The notes: generated by a model not told the origin, from the letters alone. Counted from the stretch's first letter, positions 22,566-33,140 are shown. The stretch: 64,000 bases of DNA from Ascarosepion bandense (GCA_037127315.1 JBBBDQ010000750.1:1519501-1583500), one strand, 5' to 3'. A program made the numbers and translations.

Positions 22566-23243
22566 GCATAAGGCCGTAAGTATCGAGCAGTATGAATCGA
22601 ACTCAATATTCAGTCGTAAGCAAAAAAACTCTCTCCTCGGCCTCACACTCTCTCCTCTGCCTCACACTCTCAGTGGAATGACTACATCGAATCAATAGCT
22701 ACTGCTATGAAGGTTGGGTCGATGTGCCAAGCCAGGAAGTTTTCCTCGTTACAAATTTATAAATTTACCATTCGTCCGTGCTTTGAATACTGTTGCCATA
22801 TCTGGTTGGATGTTGGTGCTATTTATCTCGGGGTTTACGACAAAAAACAAAGGAGGATCTACAACGTAATCAGCTCCGATTTCGTAGCTCGACTTCAGTC
22901 ACCTTTTCACCGACTGGATCTGGCTTGCCTCTGTCGTTTCTAGAAATATTTTCACGGCTTCTGCTCTAACAAGCTTCATTCCCTGGTGCCCCACCCACAT
23001 GAATTTACTCGTGCTGATAGATTGGCAACGTTTCCCGTCAAAATAGGCAAATGTAACCGTCACTTCTATTCTCACAGTTATTTTTTTCGCAATTCCCCAC
23101 CGTGGAACTCCCTTCCGCATACTTACTTCCCTGATAGCTACAATCCCTAAAAGTTTAAATACAACGTCAATTATCAACTTCTTTCTCCTTGACTTCTATC
23201 GTTTTCTTATCCTTTCTTCGTCATCCCCTGTACCATATATATA

Positions 23244-23731
23244 GGCTTACGGCCTATTACGTTGAATAAACCGGTTCTCGCTCGATCACCGAAGTTGAGC
23301 CACGTTGAGCCTGGTCAGTACTTAGGTGACCGCTTGGGAATACCAGGTGCTGTAAGCGTTTAGTGACGGATGTGCGTTGTGATGCAGGGTATATCGGCCC
23401 GGAAAGAGAAATCGGTGAGCCGAGTTCAAATTCCAGTTTAATACCCTGCATTCATTTAAGCACTGGTACCCTTGGGAAAGGTATTAATTCGTCCCTTCCC
23501 TCCAGTTATGGGTTAAATAACAAGGGTAGGACTTGGGGACCCTGCCCTTAAAAACAAATCCTAATGGATCTTGATACTCGAAAAGAAAAAAAGTATTACT
23601 AGACACAAAACTTATATAAAAACAACAATAAATTGTTGAAAGAAAAAGGTATTACCAGCAACAAATAAATAAAATTTAATTGCCAATAAATGACCCGCCG
23701 AGGATGATATGCCATAAAAACAAAACAACCA
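23244..23731 (+). mobile_element. Composite retroposon: 5S rRNA + tRNA-SINE
   Basis: Flanked by perfect 12-bp direct repeats ACCATATATATA at 23232-23243 and 23732-23743, so it inserted as one unit into LINE J. Order: 5S rRNA-like head (23245-23361), spacer TAGTGAC, family A tRNA head (GGATGTGCGTTGTGATGCAG, box B GAGTTCAAATTCC near 23421), family A middle (CCCTTGGGAAAGGTATTAAT, CCAGTTATGGGTTAAATAAC), then a private A-rich 3-prime part not seen in other copies. It has two kinds of internal polymerase III promoter. Chimeric 5S/tRNA SINEs are known in vertebrates (AmnSINE type). I know of none described from molluscs, but cannot search. Confidence 0.75.
23245..23361 (+). pseudogene. 5S rRNA-derived sequence
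   Basis: About 117 bp aligned by eye to animal 5S rRNA across its whole length: GCTTACGGCC start, CCGGTTCTCG, CGATCACCGAAGTT, then CCTGGTCAGTACTTAGG, GTGACCGC, TTGGGAATACCAGGTGC and CTGTAAGCGTTT end. Compared with 5S it lacks three to four bases around GGATGGGTGACC and has several substitutions, including in the ACGTTGAGCCTGG segment. The internal control region is largely retained. Its location inside a retroposon shows it is not an rDNA cluster gene. Confidence 0.85.
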
Positions 23732-23846
23732 ACCATATATATACTTTTTTTGTTTTTTTTCCTCTCTTTCCATCTTGTCTTATTGTAAGCCCCTGCTACA
23801 CCAGTGGCAATGTAGCTTTGTTTGGAGTTAGACGATTATAAAAAAA

Positions 23847-24089
23847 TTGATCGAGCGAGGCAAGCTTGATATTACATCTCATTGAATTCCTCAAAGCGTG
23901 GTGTGCAATAATGGGCGTGGCATGATGAGTCTTAGCCGTGAAAGTTTGAACTGGTGGAACTAGAAATGTAGTTTGTCTGAAGATTTTCCATGGAATAGAG
24001 ATAAATCAGTGAGAGGACTGCAACGTTTCGTCTTTGGAAAAAAATTCATCAACCGCAAGAACGCTGAAACAACTTTGAACTCTATCAAG
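23847..24089. other. Nothing recognised
   Basis: Short AT/GC-mixed stretch between the LINE J tail and an RTE-like fragment. Confidence 0.4.
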
Positions 24090-24790
24090 GTTGGGCAGCA
24101 CATTCCCATATATAGCAGCGAATACTGGACAATTTTCTCAAAAATGAAGGAAAAACTCGAAGTAACAGAAATGTGGCTCTACTGAAGGATGCTGAGGATA
24201 CTATAGAACGAAAACTTGAGGTTTAGTAAGAGAAAGAAGATATCAGCTAAAGTTTCTGAGATACGTAATGTGGAAAGAAGGCTTGGAGAATCAGATACTC
24301 ACAGGTGAATAGAGAGAAAGAGATACATGGAAAAACAGGGCGTGACATACGTGACGAGCTTATGCAAATGGATGGTAGAGTATGGTTTGGAAGAAATACT
24401 AAGACAAAAGTTATCAAGAAAAAAACAAGATACAGGAAGATGTAAAGTGCCATGATCGCCTACGTATTGAATTGACGCGGCGCATAAAAGAAGGATTCAC
24501 TGTTATGGCTATTTTAGGGTACAGGATAACAAAAGAAGTCAAATACAGAACAGGGAAATTATCATTTTTCGAACATTTTTAGCGATGAATGCATGCATGA
24601 TCTACAGAGCGAGGCAATTCCGTGATACCTAGAAATCCTGCCAGGATTTGTCATTGGCGGCCACAATCTGAACAATATAAGGTTCGCAGATGATACGCTG
24701 CTGCTAGCAGACACGGAAAGGACCTCCTACAAAAGGTAACTAAAGAAAGCAAAAAAAAAGGACTAATCATAAACTACAATTTACAATAAA
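24090..24790 (+). pseudogene. RTE-like LINE pieces, order rearranged
   Basis: 24090-24470 encodes the C-terminal part with stops: an ANTGQFSQK-like segment (cognate of the SECWTIS-type motif), then RKEGLENQILTG, and an end near the HGA-type terminus. 24590-24785 encodes an earlier part of the protein: LPGFVIGGHNLNNIRFADDT, where the palm motif is FADD. The palm lies downstream of the C-terminus, so these are two insertions or a rearrangement. Confidence 0.6.
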
Positions 24791-24806
24791 AATTACAATA
24801 GGCTTT

Positions 24807-25181
24807 AATTGGAGTAGCTAGATTAAACTATCGCCCGGTTCACACTCCACCCATGTCTATTGAACAGGTGTAGAGGCTCATTCTTTGTTCCCTGTTTAGG
24901 ATGTGGTTTTCGGCTTTCTTTTTTCCAATCTTTTCATTGTTTTCTTTTTATTTTATTTTATTTCTTTTTTCAATTGGAGTAGATAGACTAAACTATCGCC
25001 CGGTTCACACTCCACCCACGTCTATTGAACAGGTGTAGAGGCTCATCCATTGTTCTCTGTTTAAGATGTGGTTTCCGGCTTTCTTTTTTCCAATCTTTTC
25101 ACTCTTATGTAGCCCCCTGCACATCAGTGGCGTTACCGCCTTGCTTGGGGTGATATGATTGAAAAAAAAAAAAAAAAAAAA
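24807..25181 (+). mobile_element. Family C SINE, tandem pair with LINE J tail
   Basis: Two copies begin ATTGGAGTAG (24809 and 24973), each with CGCCCGGTTCACACTCCACC, whose GGTTCACACTCC resembles box B, and GAACAGGTGTAGAGGCTCAT. The first stops in T-rich sequence. The second continues to CACATCAGTGGCGTTACCGC, CTTGCTTGGGGTGATATGAT and an A-run, the same 3-prime tail as LINE J. A third copy is at 46441-46612. Confidence 0.7.
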
Positions 25182-25330
25182 CTGTAATCAGTGAGAAAGG
25201 AGCCAAACTACCAACCACAAATCAGGGAATACTCAAATCAGGAATAGGAATTTAAACAGAGGACAGAAAGTGCGATACTGAGATCGGAAGGCCTGTTAGC
25301 ATAACCAAGAATGCATTCCAAAGGATGATT

Positions 25331-25515
25331 GCTAAAGCGTGTATCACGTACAGCACTTAACTGACTGATCTGGATCAAAGAATTTAATAACAGGACAGTC
25401 AGGATTGTAAAGCCTTGGTTAGCAACCAACCTATCGCAGAAATAAATGGAAACTTACTACGGGGAAATCTGTCTAGTCAGTCATGAATCGAAAGAGACAT
25501 GATAACCCAAGTCTC
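25331..25515 (+). mobile_element. Family A SINE, head-less
   Basis: Begins with a tail (GCGTGTATCACGTACAGCAC), then another middle (AACAGGACAGTCAGG, AGCAACCAACCTATCGCAG) and tail with AATCGAAAGAGACATGAT. A dimer-derived fragment like 30880-31095 and 59185-59370. Confidence 0.65.
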
Positions 25516-25564
25516 TCTTCAAATGTCGAAAGACAATTGTGATATTTATTTACAAACTTTTAGC

Positions 25565-25785
25565 ATATGAAATTCAAATATTTCTCTTGTCCAAATATTT
25601 CATAGGTTTTTCTCGCTTTTTTCTTCGAATCATTTCTTGATTTCCGTTATATTTTTCATCTTATTTTGGCTGTAATTATTATTGTTTTCAAGCTTTCCGT
25701 TAAGTCTTTTTTTCTTGTTTGCCTTGGCAATATTCACAATAGAAGTCGTTACAATTCTGTCGTGTTCTCATTCATGAAATATCAT
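25565..25785. repeat. Direct repeat X, copy 1
   Basis: About 215 bp starting ATGAAATTCAAATATTTCTC, sharing TTTCATAGGTTTTTC, TTTGGCTGTAAT, AAGCTTTCC and TTGTTTGCCTTG in order with 26967-27180. Confidence 0.8.
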
Positions 25786-25789
25786 TTTT

Positions 25790-25879
25790 GGTTTAGAGGC
25801 ATTCAATGTAAGCAGCCAATTTTTCCTCACATTGAACTGGTAGAGCGAGGTCAGAGAAGAAGTACAGCAGCGGGTTTTC

Positions 25880-25939
<60 letters not shown>

Positions 25940-25950
25940 ATTATGTTCAA

Positions 25951-25999
<49 letters not shown>

Positions 26000-26061
26000 G
26001 AGTATTTTTGTTATCTGTCTATCTATGTCTATGTATCTATCTATCTATCTGAGTATTCTCG

Positions 26062-26096
<35 letters not shown>

Positions 26097-26508
26097 AGCT
26101 CTTTCATCATCTAGCTAGCTAGTTCTGTCATTTCAGTATCTATCTCACAGTTCGGGTTGTGTTTAAGCATCAATAGGTACTCAATGCACGGACCCTCCCT
26201 GATAGAACATTTCATCTCGATTGGGGAAAGTTCTAGGTCCGATCAGCGATGATCACTAGCTCGATTTTTGAGGCATTCAATGTGATCAGATAGTTTTCCT
26301 CCTACTGAGCTGTTACATCTAGTTCAGAGAAGAGGTCAGCTGTTACGGTCTGGTCATTTAGAGATTTTGGATGCGCGTCCATATACCGCTGTATCATCAG
26401 CATTGATACAAATGATCTGAGTATATTCTTAGGCAGATCATTAATGCAAAGTAGAGTGTAAGACCTGGAAATGAAGCTTGAGGGACGCCTGCGGTGATTT
26501 TTGTTTGA

Positions 26509-26510
<2 letters not shown>
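25790..26510 (-). pseudogene. Third LINE group, RT fragments around a GATA array
   Basis: Minus-strand translation of 26240-26510 gives a GVPQ-type motif, FALMICLRI-like residues, then ADDTAVYG and a segment ending ITLNASKIEL, recognisable as non-LTR reverse transcriptase with frame breaks. 25790-25880 matches its downstream part. The sequence differs from LINE J and the RTE-like family. Confidence 0.5.
25884..26100. repeat. (TATC)n arrays
   Basis: Several TATC blocks separated by spacers such as TGAGTATTCTCGT. Confidence 0.95.
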
Positions 26511-26561
<51 letters not shown>

Positions 26562-26571
26562 AGTATTTTCG

Positions 26572-26621
<50 letters not shown>

Positions 26622-26632
26622 GAGTATTCTCG

Positions 26633-26671
<39 letters not shown>

Positions 26672-26682
26672 ATTATGTTCAA

Positions 26683-26719
<37 letters not shown>

Positions 26720-26733
26720 CTGTCTCTTCATTA

Positions 26734-26780
<47 letters not shown>
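26511..26780. repeat. (TA)n, (TATC)n, (CT)n, (TA)n compound
   Basis: TA run at 26511-26558, TATC blocks to 26720 with the same TGAGTATT spacers, a CT run, and a second TA run to 26777. Confidence 0.95.
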
Positions 26781-26783
<3 letters not shown>

Positions 26784-26966
26784 TAAATAACAATAAGGGA
26801 TAGAAAAATGATGATGATATATTTAATCGGAAATAAGGATGATATAATCCACAGAAAATAATGATTGTTTATCTGATAGAAAATAATTATTATTCTGCTC
26901 AAAATATCTCAAGAACTGATGCTAATTTTATTTATGATTTCCTATATATTTTCTGTCGACTTCCTT

Positions 26967-27180
26967 TATATGAAATTCAAATAATTCTCTTGTCCAAATG
27001 TTTCATAGGTTTTTCCCGCGTCTTTCTTTTGATCGTTTCTTGATTTCCGCCATTTTTCAGCTTACTTTGGCTGTAATCATTATTGTTTTAAAGCTTTCCA
27101 TTTAGTCTTTTTCCTGTTTGCCTTGTAAATATTGATAATAGAATCAGTTACAATTCTGCAGTGTTTCCATTTATGTGAAT
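26967..27180. repeat. Direct repeat X, copy 2
   Basis: Partner of 25565-25785 in the same orientation, roughly 80 percent similar by eye. Confidence 0.8.
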
Positions 27181-27304
27181 TGAAAGTAACGCCGGAAAGC
27201 ATTTTGATAGAAATCAAAGACTAATAAACAAGTACCTGGAGTTTATTGTGTTCGTTTTGGACTGTTTGTTCTCTCTCACAAGAAAATAAATATCTTCTTT
27301 TTTA

Positions 27305-27440
27305 TTGTTTGTTCAGGTAGAGCAACGGATATTGGCGCAAAAGCAGAATTGCGGAGCCGAGTTCAAATTCTGGACTCGTCGTTTGAACGCTTTCGAACAA
27401 ATACTGTTAAAAGAAAATGTATGAATACGTCTTTTTTGTT
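27305..27440 (+). mobile_element. Family A SINE head
   Basis: CAGGTAGAGCAACGGATATTGG followed by GGAGCCGAGTTCAAATTCTGG, a degenerate box A and box B. Confidence 0.5.
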
Positions 27441-27990
27441 CCTACCTATGTGCTAAATATCAGGATAGAGAGAGTTCTATTTTATTTATTTATTTATTTA
27501 TTTGGTGGGTAACCAGTCTAAGAGAAAGTAAAACTCTGAATTCCAGTGAGTTGAGAGTTGGCAAAATATTAAAACTAAGCAAACAATATATATGCATGCC
27601 AAAAGTAGGCAAAGCAACAGTAAAAATGACAAAATGCTCACAAAGTAAGAACGGTGGTCAAATGTAAAAGGGATACAGTCTAGTGGTTATAGAGTTCTGA
27701 CTTCAAAACAAGAAAGGAAAAAATATGAATATTTATTATTGTATATATACCGCAAAGGTAGCACACGACCGAAAGCGGGATGTGTCTGGTCATCACTTTT
27801 TATCTTATAACTAGCTAATCAGATTCACAACCAATCACTGAATACAATTTGTTCATTCATCACAAGAACTCGTTCATCACCTCTCAATCTTCCATACTTC
27901 ATAATGCCACATATTCGCAGGGGGACCTAAAAAAGAAAAACAAACACTTAGCATAAAAAATTTATTTTATGTACAATATGTATAATATCT
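27441..27990. other. Dispersed repeat fragment, no gene
   Basis: 27545-27725 (AAGTAGGCAAAGCAACAGTA ... ACAAGAAAGGA) recurs at about 29451-29820, interrupted by a SINE, and in part at 30340-30440. Unclassified. Confidence 0.5.
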
Positions 27991-27991
27991 A

Positions 27992-28791
27992 TCTAAATTT
28001 ATTTATAAACGGAACTTTGTCGGTCTGTGTGTATGTATGTATGTGTGTGTGTGTGTGAGTGTGTCTGTTACCTATAGACTCCGAAACGGCTGGAACGATT
28101 TTCTTGAAAATTTACACAGTTGTACTATAGGCGTCAGCGAGTGTTGTTAGCTAGGTTCTGTGAGACGGTACCCCCGATAAATATCGAAAATCGATAATCG
28201 AAAAAAAATCGAGTTATAGAAGAAGTGGTCCGATTTTAATCAACTTTGATACTCTCATAGACAAAGACATAAGAAACGATATTCAGAAGTTTCAAGGTTG
28301 CAGTTCTTACAATAGTGCAGAAAATCGACAATATATATATATAAAGCTAGATATCTGTGTGCGTGTCTGTTTATCTGTCTGTATGTTCTTTATACAAATT
28401 CACAATTTTTTATCCGATTCTCACCAAACTTCACAGAAATATTCTTTAGGCTTCTGTTTAGGTCATGGGCGACTTATTTTTTCCAATTTCTCCCCCATAT
28501 TGGAACTCGATACCCCGATATCCAATCAGATCTGATCAAGATCAGGATTTCAGTCCTTTTATCGTGGTTCTTGCTGCAGAATCTGCTCTAACTTGGTAAA
28601 ATTATAGTTTTTAGACTTAAACTTTAGTAGATCTTCTCAGACGACTAATTTTCCCAGATATCGGGAATCGATACCCCCGATATTGCTTTTTAGTCTTTCG
28701 TGCCAACGTCCAAAGAGTCTGAAATGAAAAGGACCATGGATTAGTTTTAAAACTTTCATTACACCCGAGCAACGCCGGGCTATCCTGCTAG
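27992..28791 (+). mobile_element. Non-autonomous Helitron, copy 2
   Basis: Starts TCTAAATTTATTTATAAACG, ends CCCGAGCAACGCCGGGC, TATCCTG, CTAG; bounded by A and T. The longest copy, containing extra interior sequence with CCCGATATCCAATCAGATC-type text. Confidence 0.85.
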
Positions 28792-28998
28792 TAATATATT
28801 AGATATATCTATCATATTGCAGATTTTCTTTTAGAGGTTGAATAAAATTCAGTATGTTTGGCAGCGTTTGTGTTGATATGAAGTATTAGCCATGGTTAAG
28901 TATAATCGTCAAAATACCGATTAAAACTGTTTTCAATACACAATAGAATAAAGGAAAAAACAGGACAGGTTAAAATAATATTAAGTAAACAATATATC

Positions 28999-29310
28999 AG
29001 TCAGTCAGTTAAGTGCCATACGTGATACACGCTTTGGACGATTATGTCACGAAAGAGACATGACTGAATGGGCAGAAGATTATCCCGCAGTAGGTTGCCA
29101 TTGATTTCTGTGGTAGACTGGTTGACAGCCAAGACTATAGAAGCCAACCTGTCCTATTATTTAACCCATAACTGGAGGAACGAGACGGATTAATACTTTT
29201 CCCAAGGGTATTTGCGCGTAACTGAATGCAAGGAATTCAACTGGAATTCGAACTCGGCTCTCCGATTTCTCGTTCCGAGCCGATATCCATTGCACTACAA
29301 CGCACGTCCA
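28999..29310 (-). mobile_element. Family A SINE
   Basis: Near-complete minus copy from tail CAGTCAGTTAAGTGCCATAC to head (CGATATCCATTGCACTACAA). Forms an inverted pair with 29505-29725. Confidence 0.8.
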
Positions 29311-29337
29311 ACAATGAACAATATATATGCATTTCAA

Positions 29338-29460
29338 ACGGTGGTGTAATGGTTAGCAAGCTTGTCTTGCTAGCATCATTACAATTGAGTTGTGAGTTTG
29401 ATCCTTACTGTGTCCCATACAGTCGACCTTCTGCCACATTTAAGCTACGCTTAGAAAATC
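29338..29460 (+). mobile_element. tRNA-like SINE fragment
   Basis: TGGTGTAATGGTTAG (box A-like) and GTTGTGAGTTTGATCC (box B-like), then CATACAGTCGACCTTCTGCC. A head type different from family A. Confidence 0.45.
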
Positions 29461-29504
29461 ACTATATGCATTTCAAAAGTAAGCAAAGCAACAGTAATAA
29501 AGAT

Positions 29505-29725
29505 AACGCACAAATACCCTTGGGAAAGGTATTAATCCGTCTCGTTCCTCCAGTTATGGGTTAAATAACAGGATATATTAGATTCTATAGCCTTGGCTGG
29601 CAACCAGTCTACCGCAGAAAGCAATGGCAACCTACTGCGGGATAATCTTCTGCTCAGTCAGTCATGTCTCTTTCGAGACATGATCGCCCAAAGCGTGTAT
29701 CACGTATGGTACTTAACTGATTGAC
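29505..29725 (+). mobile_element. Family A SINE, head-less
   Basis: Middle and tail with CCCTTGGGAAAGGTATTAAT, CAACCAGTCTACCGCAG and the CATGTCTCTTTCGAGACATG hairpin. Confidence 0.8.
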
Positions 29726-30879
29726 TCACAAAGTAATAAAGGTGTTCCTGTTCAAAACAGATAAAGTCAAGTGATTGTCGATTTCAGATTTAAAAACAAG
29801 AAAGGACAAAATACTATGGCGGATCAGACCGAGAATTGATTTAGTTTTATTGTTTAAGAAGAAATAGTAGCATATCTCAGTAGTATTTGTCTATAAATTT
29901 GGAGATGGCAAATTTATTAGTAATTACTCCCAGGGGGTTAAAATCTTTATGTGATGGGTGTTTTTGTAGGATTCCTGTGAATATGTAGCATTGTGGTAAA
30001 TGTCAGACTGAATGGTATTGGATGAGTTCTGGTGGTAAATGAGTAAATCATAAGGAATGAATGGGTCGCGAATCTGATAAGCTAAATTTCGTCTAGTTAG
30101 TGAAGACCACCCTCTGCCTACTTTACCTTGGGCCTTGTGCCAAAATTATTATTATTATGACAATAAATAAACAAAGTGTCATTAAAATGTATCGAGAATA
30201 TTTTAGATATATGCACCATTTTTATGGAGGTTAAATAAAATACAGTAGATTTAGTAGCGTCTGTATTGATATGAATTGTTGGCTATGGTTAAGTATAGAC
30301 GGAAAAATACACAATAAACTGTTTTCAGTAAAGATTAAGACAAAGAATTAAACTAAGTAAGAATTGTGTTCACACGCAAAAGTGATACAGTCAAGTGATT
30401 ATAGCGTTCTTATTTCAAGACAAGAAAGAACAAAGAAAAATAAGGTGTATGAGACCGAAAAGTGGTTCATTTGTTTTGGTTCGGAAGAAACCACAGCATG
30501 CATTTATAGGAATTTCCTATAAATTTGGGGAAAGAATGCTTTTAACTGTTATCTAAATAAATAAATTGTCACAATTGTCTATTCGTCCGTGTGTTTTAAA
30601 TCTCTCTAACAATTCAGAAGGTATATTTGCATTATGTTCCAACACTGCTGACGATCAAAAAGTGGTTTGGCAAATTTCCTCTGCTGTATTTTCATCTAAA
30701 CGTTAAACCATGCCCTGAGCGATCTTCCGACATCGATGAAGAGGCTCTGCTTGCAATCGTGGAGAATAAATCGAAGATTTTGACGGAAGAGATTGCTAAA
30801 AGTTTGAAAATAAATATCACAATTGTCTTTCGACATTTGAAGAGAGACTTGGGTTGAAAAAAAAGAAAAAACTTGGTTA
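29726..30879. other. No gene recognised
   Basis: Includes a diverged copy of sequence at 28830-28990 (about 30225-30360). A 76-codon plus frame (30627-30857) reads AIVENKSKILTEEIAKSLKI..., resembling the helix-turn-helix start of a mariner transposase-like protein (DNPHAT-type), but it is too short to assign. Confidence 0.4.
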
Positions 30880-31095
30880 ATAAGTCATGGATCAAAAGAG
30901 ACATGATCGCCCAAACGTGTATCTTGTATGACACTCGATTGACTGAATTAGAGTATTGAATAACAGAACAGAGTGGGCTCTATAGCCTTAGTTGGCAACC
31001 AGTCTACTGCAGAAAGTAATGCAACCTAATGTGGGTAACTTTTCTACCTAGTCGGTCATGGATCAAAAAAAACATGATTGCTAAAGTTTTTGTTC
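30880..31095 (+). mobile_element. Family A SINE, degenerate dimer fragment
   Basis: Tail (AAAAGAGACATGATCGCCC) followed by a middle and tail (AACCAGTCTACTGCAGAAAG). Confidence 0.65.
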
Positions 31096-31182
31096 ACCTC
31101 TGCTGTGGACAGATATTGAACTCCCAACTCATTGGATCAAGTAACTTTTTAGATTTTGTATCAAAATTCCAACATATATCAC

Positions 31183-31505
31183 CTGAAAAATGTCAGAAAG
31201 TACAACGGCCAAAACGTCATGAATAAAGATGAATACAACTGTCCGAAAAATGTAAATATTGCAAATAGTTACAAGACCTCATCTCAGATATATAGACAGA
31301 TTCTGATGAAGGCCGGAGCGTACATCGTGAATATGGCAATGAATATATTGACAACAGCCCGAACAATGTGAATAGTGTTAATAGTTACAAGACCTCATCC
31401 CAGATATATAAACAGATCCTGATGAAGGCCGGAACATACAACGACCGAAACGTCGTCAATATGGCAGGACAACAGTTCCAACAATGTATATAGTGTAAAT
31501 ACTTA
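31183..31505 (+). repeat. Tandem hammerhead-like repeat (family C), 3 monomers
   Basis: Monomers of about 118 bp start near 31183, 31303 and 31419. The best one reads CTGATGA (31419), AGGCCGG...CGACC, GAAAC (31447), GTCGTC. The second keeps CTGATGAAGGCCGG but has lost GAAAC. The first keeps CAACGGCCAAAACGTC. Shared spacer: AATAGTTACAAGACCTCATC. CTGATGAAGGCC...GGCCGAAACGTCG blocks are typical of hammerhead-bearing terminal repeats of Penelope-like elements. Here stem II pairs imperfectly. Confidence 0.5.
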
Positions 31506-32100
31506 CAATACTTGATCTCAGAAATATAGACAAAAAATATCGTTTTGACGCATTACTACTTACATTCATGTTTTAATGATTCTTTCATTTTGGTACATTC
31601 GTGTCTCGATACTATTTTCATTAGCGATTGTCAATCTGCAAAAACTAAATAAAAAAGAAAATTAAAACTGGGTCAAATTTGTAATTTCATATGCTTAGTA
31701 AGTACAAAATAAACATAAAACGTCGAGTAATATCTTTCCTTACAGTTGACATGTTAATATCTACGATTTTATTCATATTTATAGTTCTTTCTTTTTTATC
31801 GTCTTAAAGCGATGTTTGTAAGACGGGCGGCCATTTGCAAACATTAGAAAACAGAATGAAACAATGCAGAAAGCGGAAGCGAAGAGAAAGCATATATTTT
31901 CAAAGAGTGGCAACATGGTTTATTTTGTCGAGGGACAATTTTTCTTTTGTGCTACATTGTTGGATCGCATAATTGCGAATGATAAGATAATGTAAATGTG
32001 CGAGTTTATTATTCCAATAAATCATCGCTATGTAAATAAACATGACTTGTGAATTCAGCGCCCTTTGTTTTCAAATCATTATTAATTACAAACCTTGTAC
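31506..32100. other. No gene recognised
   Basis: AT-rich sequence without repeat ends that I can place. Confidence 0.45.
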
Positions 32101-32129
32101 ATAAATGCCTATACAGGAATATACGTGCG

Positions 32130-32160
<31 letters not shown>

Positions 32161-32181
32161 ATACATGTATATTTATGTATG

Positions 32182-32221
<40 letters not shown>

Positions 32222-32494
32222 TGAAGATAATGAGACAAGTGGAAAACTATAAACGACGCCTTTCGCCAAAAGCGTCTTTTTCACTTCGACTCATTATCTT
32301 TATATATATATATATACATATTTATATATATATATTTAAACCAGCACAGACATATATATATGTGTGTGACTGTGTGTGTGTTTATATAAACTTTTGTTTT
32401 AAATACTATTATATATCCTGCAAACGCACACACGCACGCACACACAGACACACACACACACACATATATATAAGTATGGATACACATAAATATG

Positions 32495-32560
<66 letters not shown>

Positions 32561-32756
32561 ATATATATAAACATTCGTTCTGGATACTATTATATATCAT
32601 ACAAATACACGCACGCCCACACACAAATATATATATATGGATATACATAAACATGTATATATATATATATGAATGTCTCGCATATAAATATCAATATTTA
32701 GGCAGCATATATTCATACAGATATGTTTCATTGAATAATATAGACATGTGACCAAC
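32101..32756. repeat. CA/TA/TG microsatellite cluster
   Basis: Alternating (CG)(CA)n, (TA)n, (TG)n runs with short unique linkers. A 218-codon plus frame here is H/T/Y/I repeats and is spurious. Confidence 0.9.
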
Positions 32757-33060
32757 AATAAGGTTTTGAAGAGGATGAAAACGAAAAAAGCACACATACT
32801 TAACAACAATAAAGATGGTTGAAATTCCTGGGACATGTAATGTGGACGGTGGGCTTGGAGAATCTGATACTCGCAGGTCAGATAAAGGGAAAGAGAGATA
32901 GTGGAAAGCAACGCGTAACGTACTTGATGGGCTTGAGCAAATGGATGGTAGGGTGGGACTTGGAAGGAGTAACAGGAGAAGGCGTGATAAGAGCTCCTAG
33001 GGACAGGGAGATGTGGAAGATCATGACCGCCTACGCCTTAAAGGGACACGGCATATAGAA
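32757..33060 (+). pseudogene. RTE-like LINE C-terminus
   Basis: MKFLGHVMWTVGLENLILAG then KRDSGKQRVTYLMGLSKWM, RAPRDREMWKIMTAYALKGH and a stop at the usual end of the family. 5-prime truncated; no catalytic domain. Confidence 0.7.
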
Positions 33061-33072
33061 GAAGAAAATACG

Positions 33073-33075
<3 letters not shown>

Positions 33076-33112
<37 letters not shown>

Positions 33113-33140
33113 AACACACACATACACATACGCATATATA
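33076..33140. repeat. (CA)n
   Basis: CA run immediately beyond the LINE end. Confidence 0.95.

Larger units (their letters stand above)
22670..23846 (+). pseudogene. LINE J fragment with nested retroposon
   Basis: C-terminal part of LINE J: an ECCHIW-like segment (FEYCCHIWLDVGAIYLGVYD near 22780-22840), QRRIYNVISSDFVARLQSPF, and a decayed LWNSLP-type end near 23100-23120. The sequence is interrupted at 23243 and resumes at 23744, finishing with the family tail (CTACACCAGTGGCAATGTAG, GATTATAAAAAA). The interruption is a 488-bp composite retroposon flanked by a 12-bp direct repeat. Frames contain stops. Confidence 0.7.

Noticed and set aside
23245..23361. Functional 5S rRNA gene
   Set aside because: Missing bases in the conserved GGATGGGTGACC region and location inside a retroposon in a LINE.
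25884..26730. Regular repeats with spacers resembling a CRISPR array
   Set aside because: They are TATC microsatellites with variable length and recurring spacers in a eukaryotic genome.
29226..29564. 112-codon plus frame
   Set aside because: Antisense reading of a SINE plus adjoining repeat; the peptide start recurs at other family A copies for that reason.
30627..30857. Mariner transposase-like N-terminus
   Set aside because: Only about 30 suggestive residues with no catalytic domain or terminal repeats; noted under the region entry but not called.
32095..32751. 218-codon frame of H/T/I/Y repeats
   Set aside because: Translation of CA/TA/TG microsatellites.
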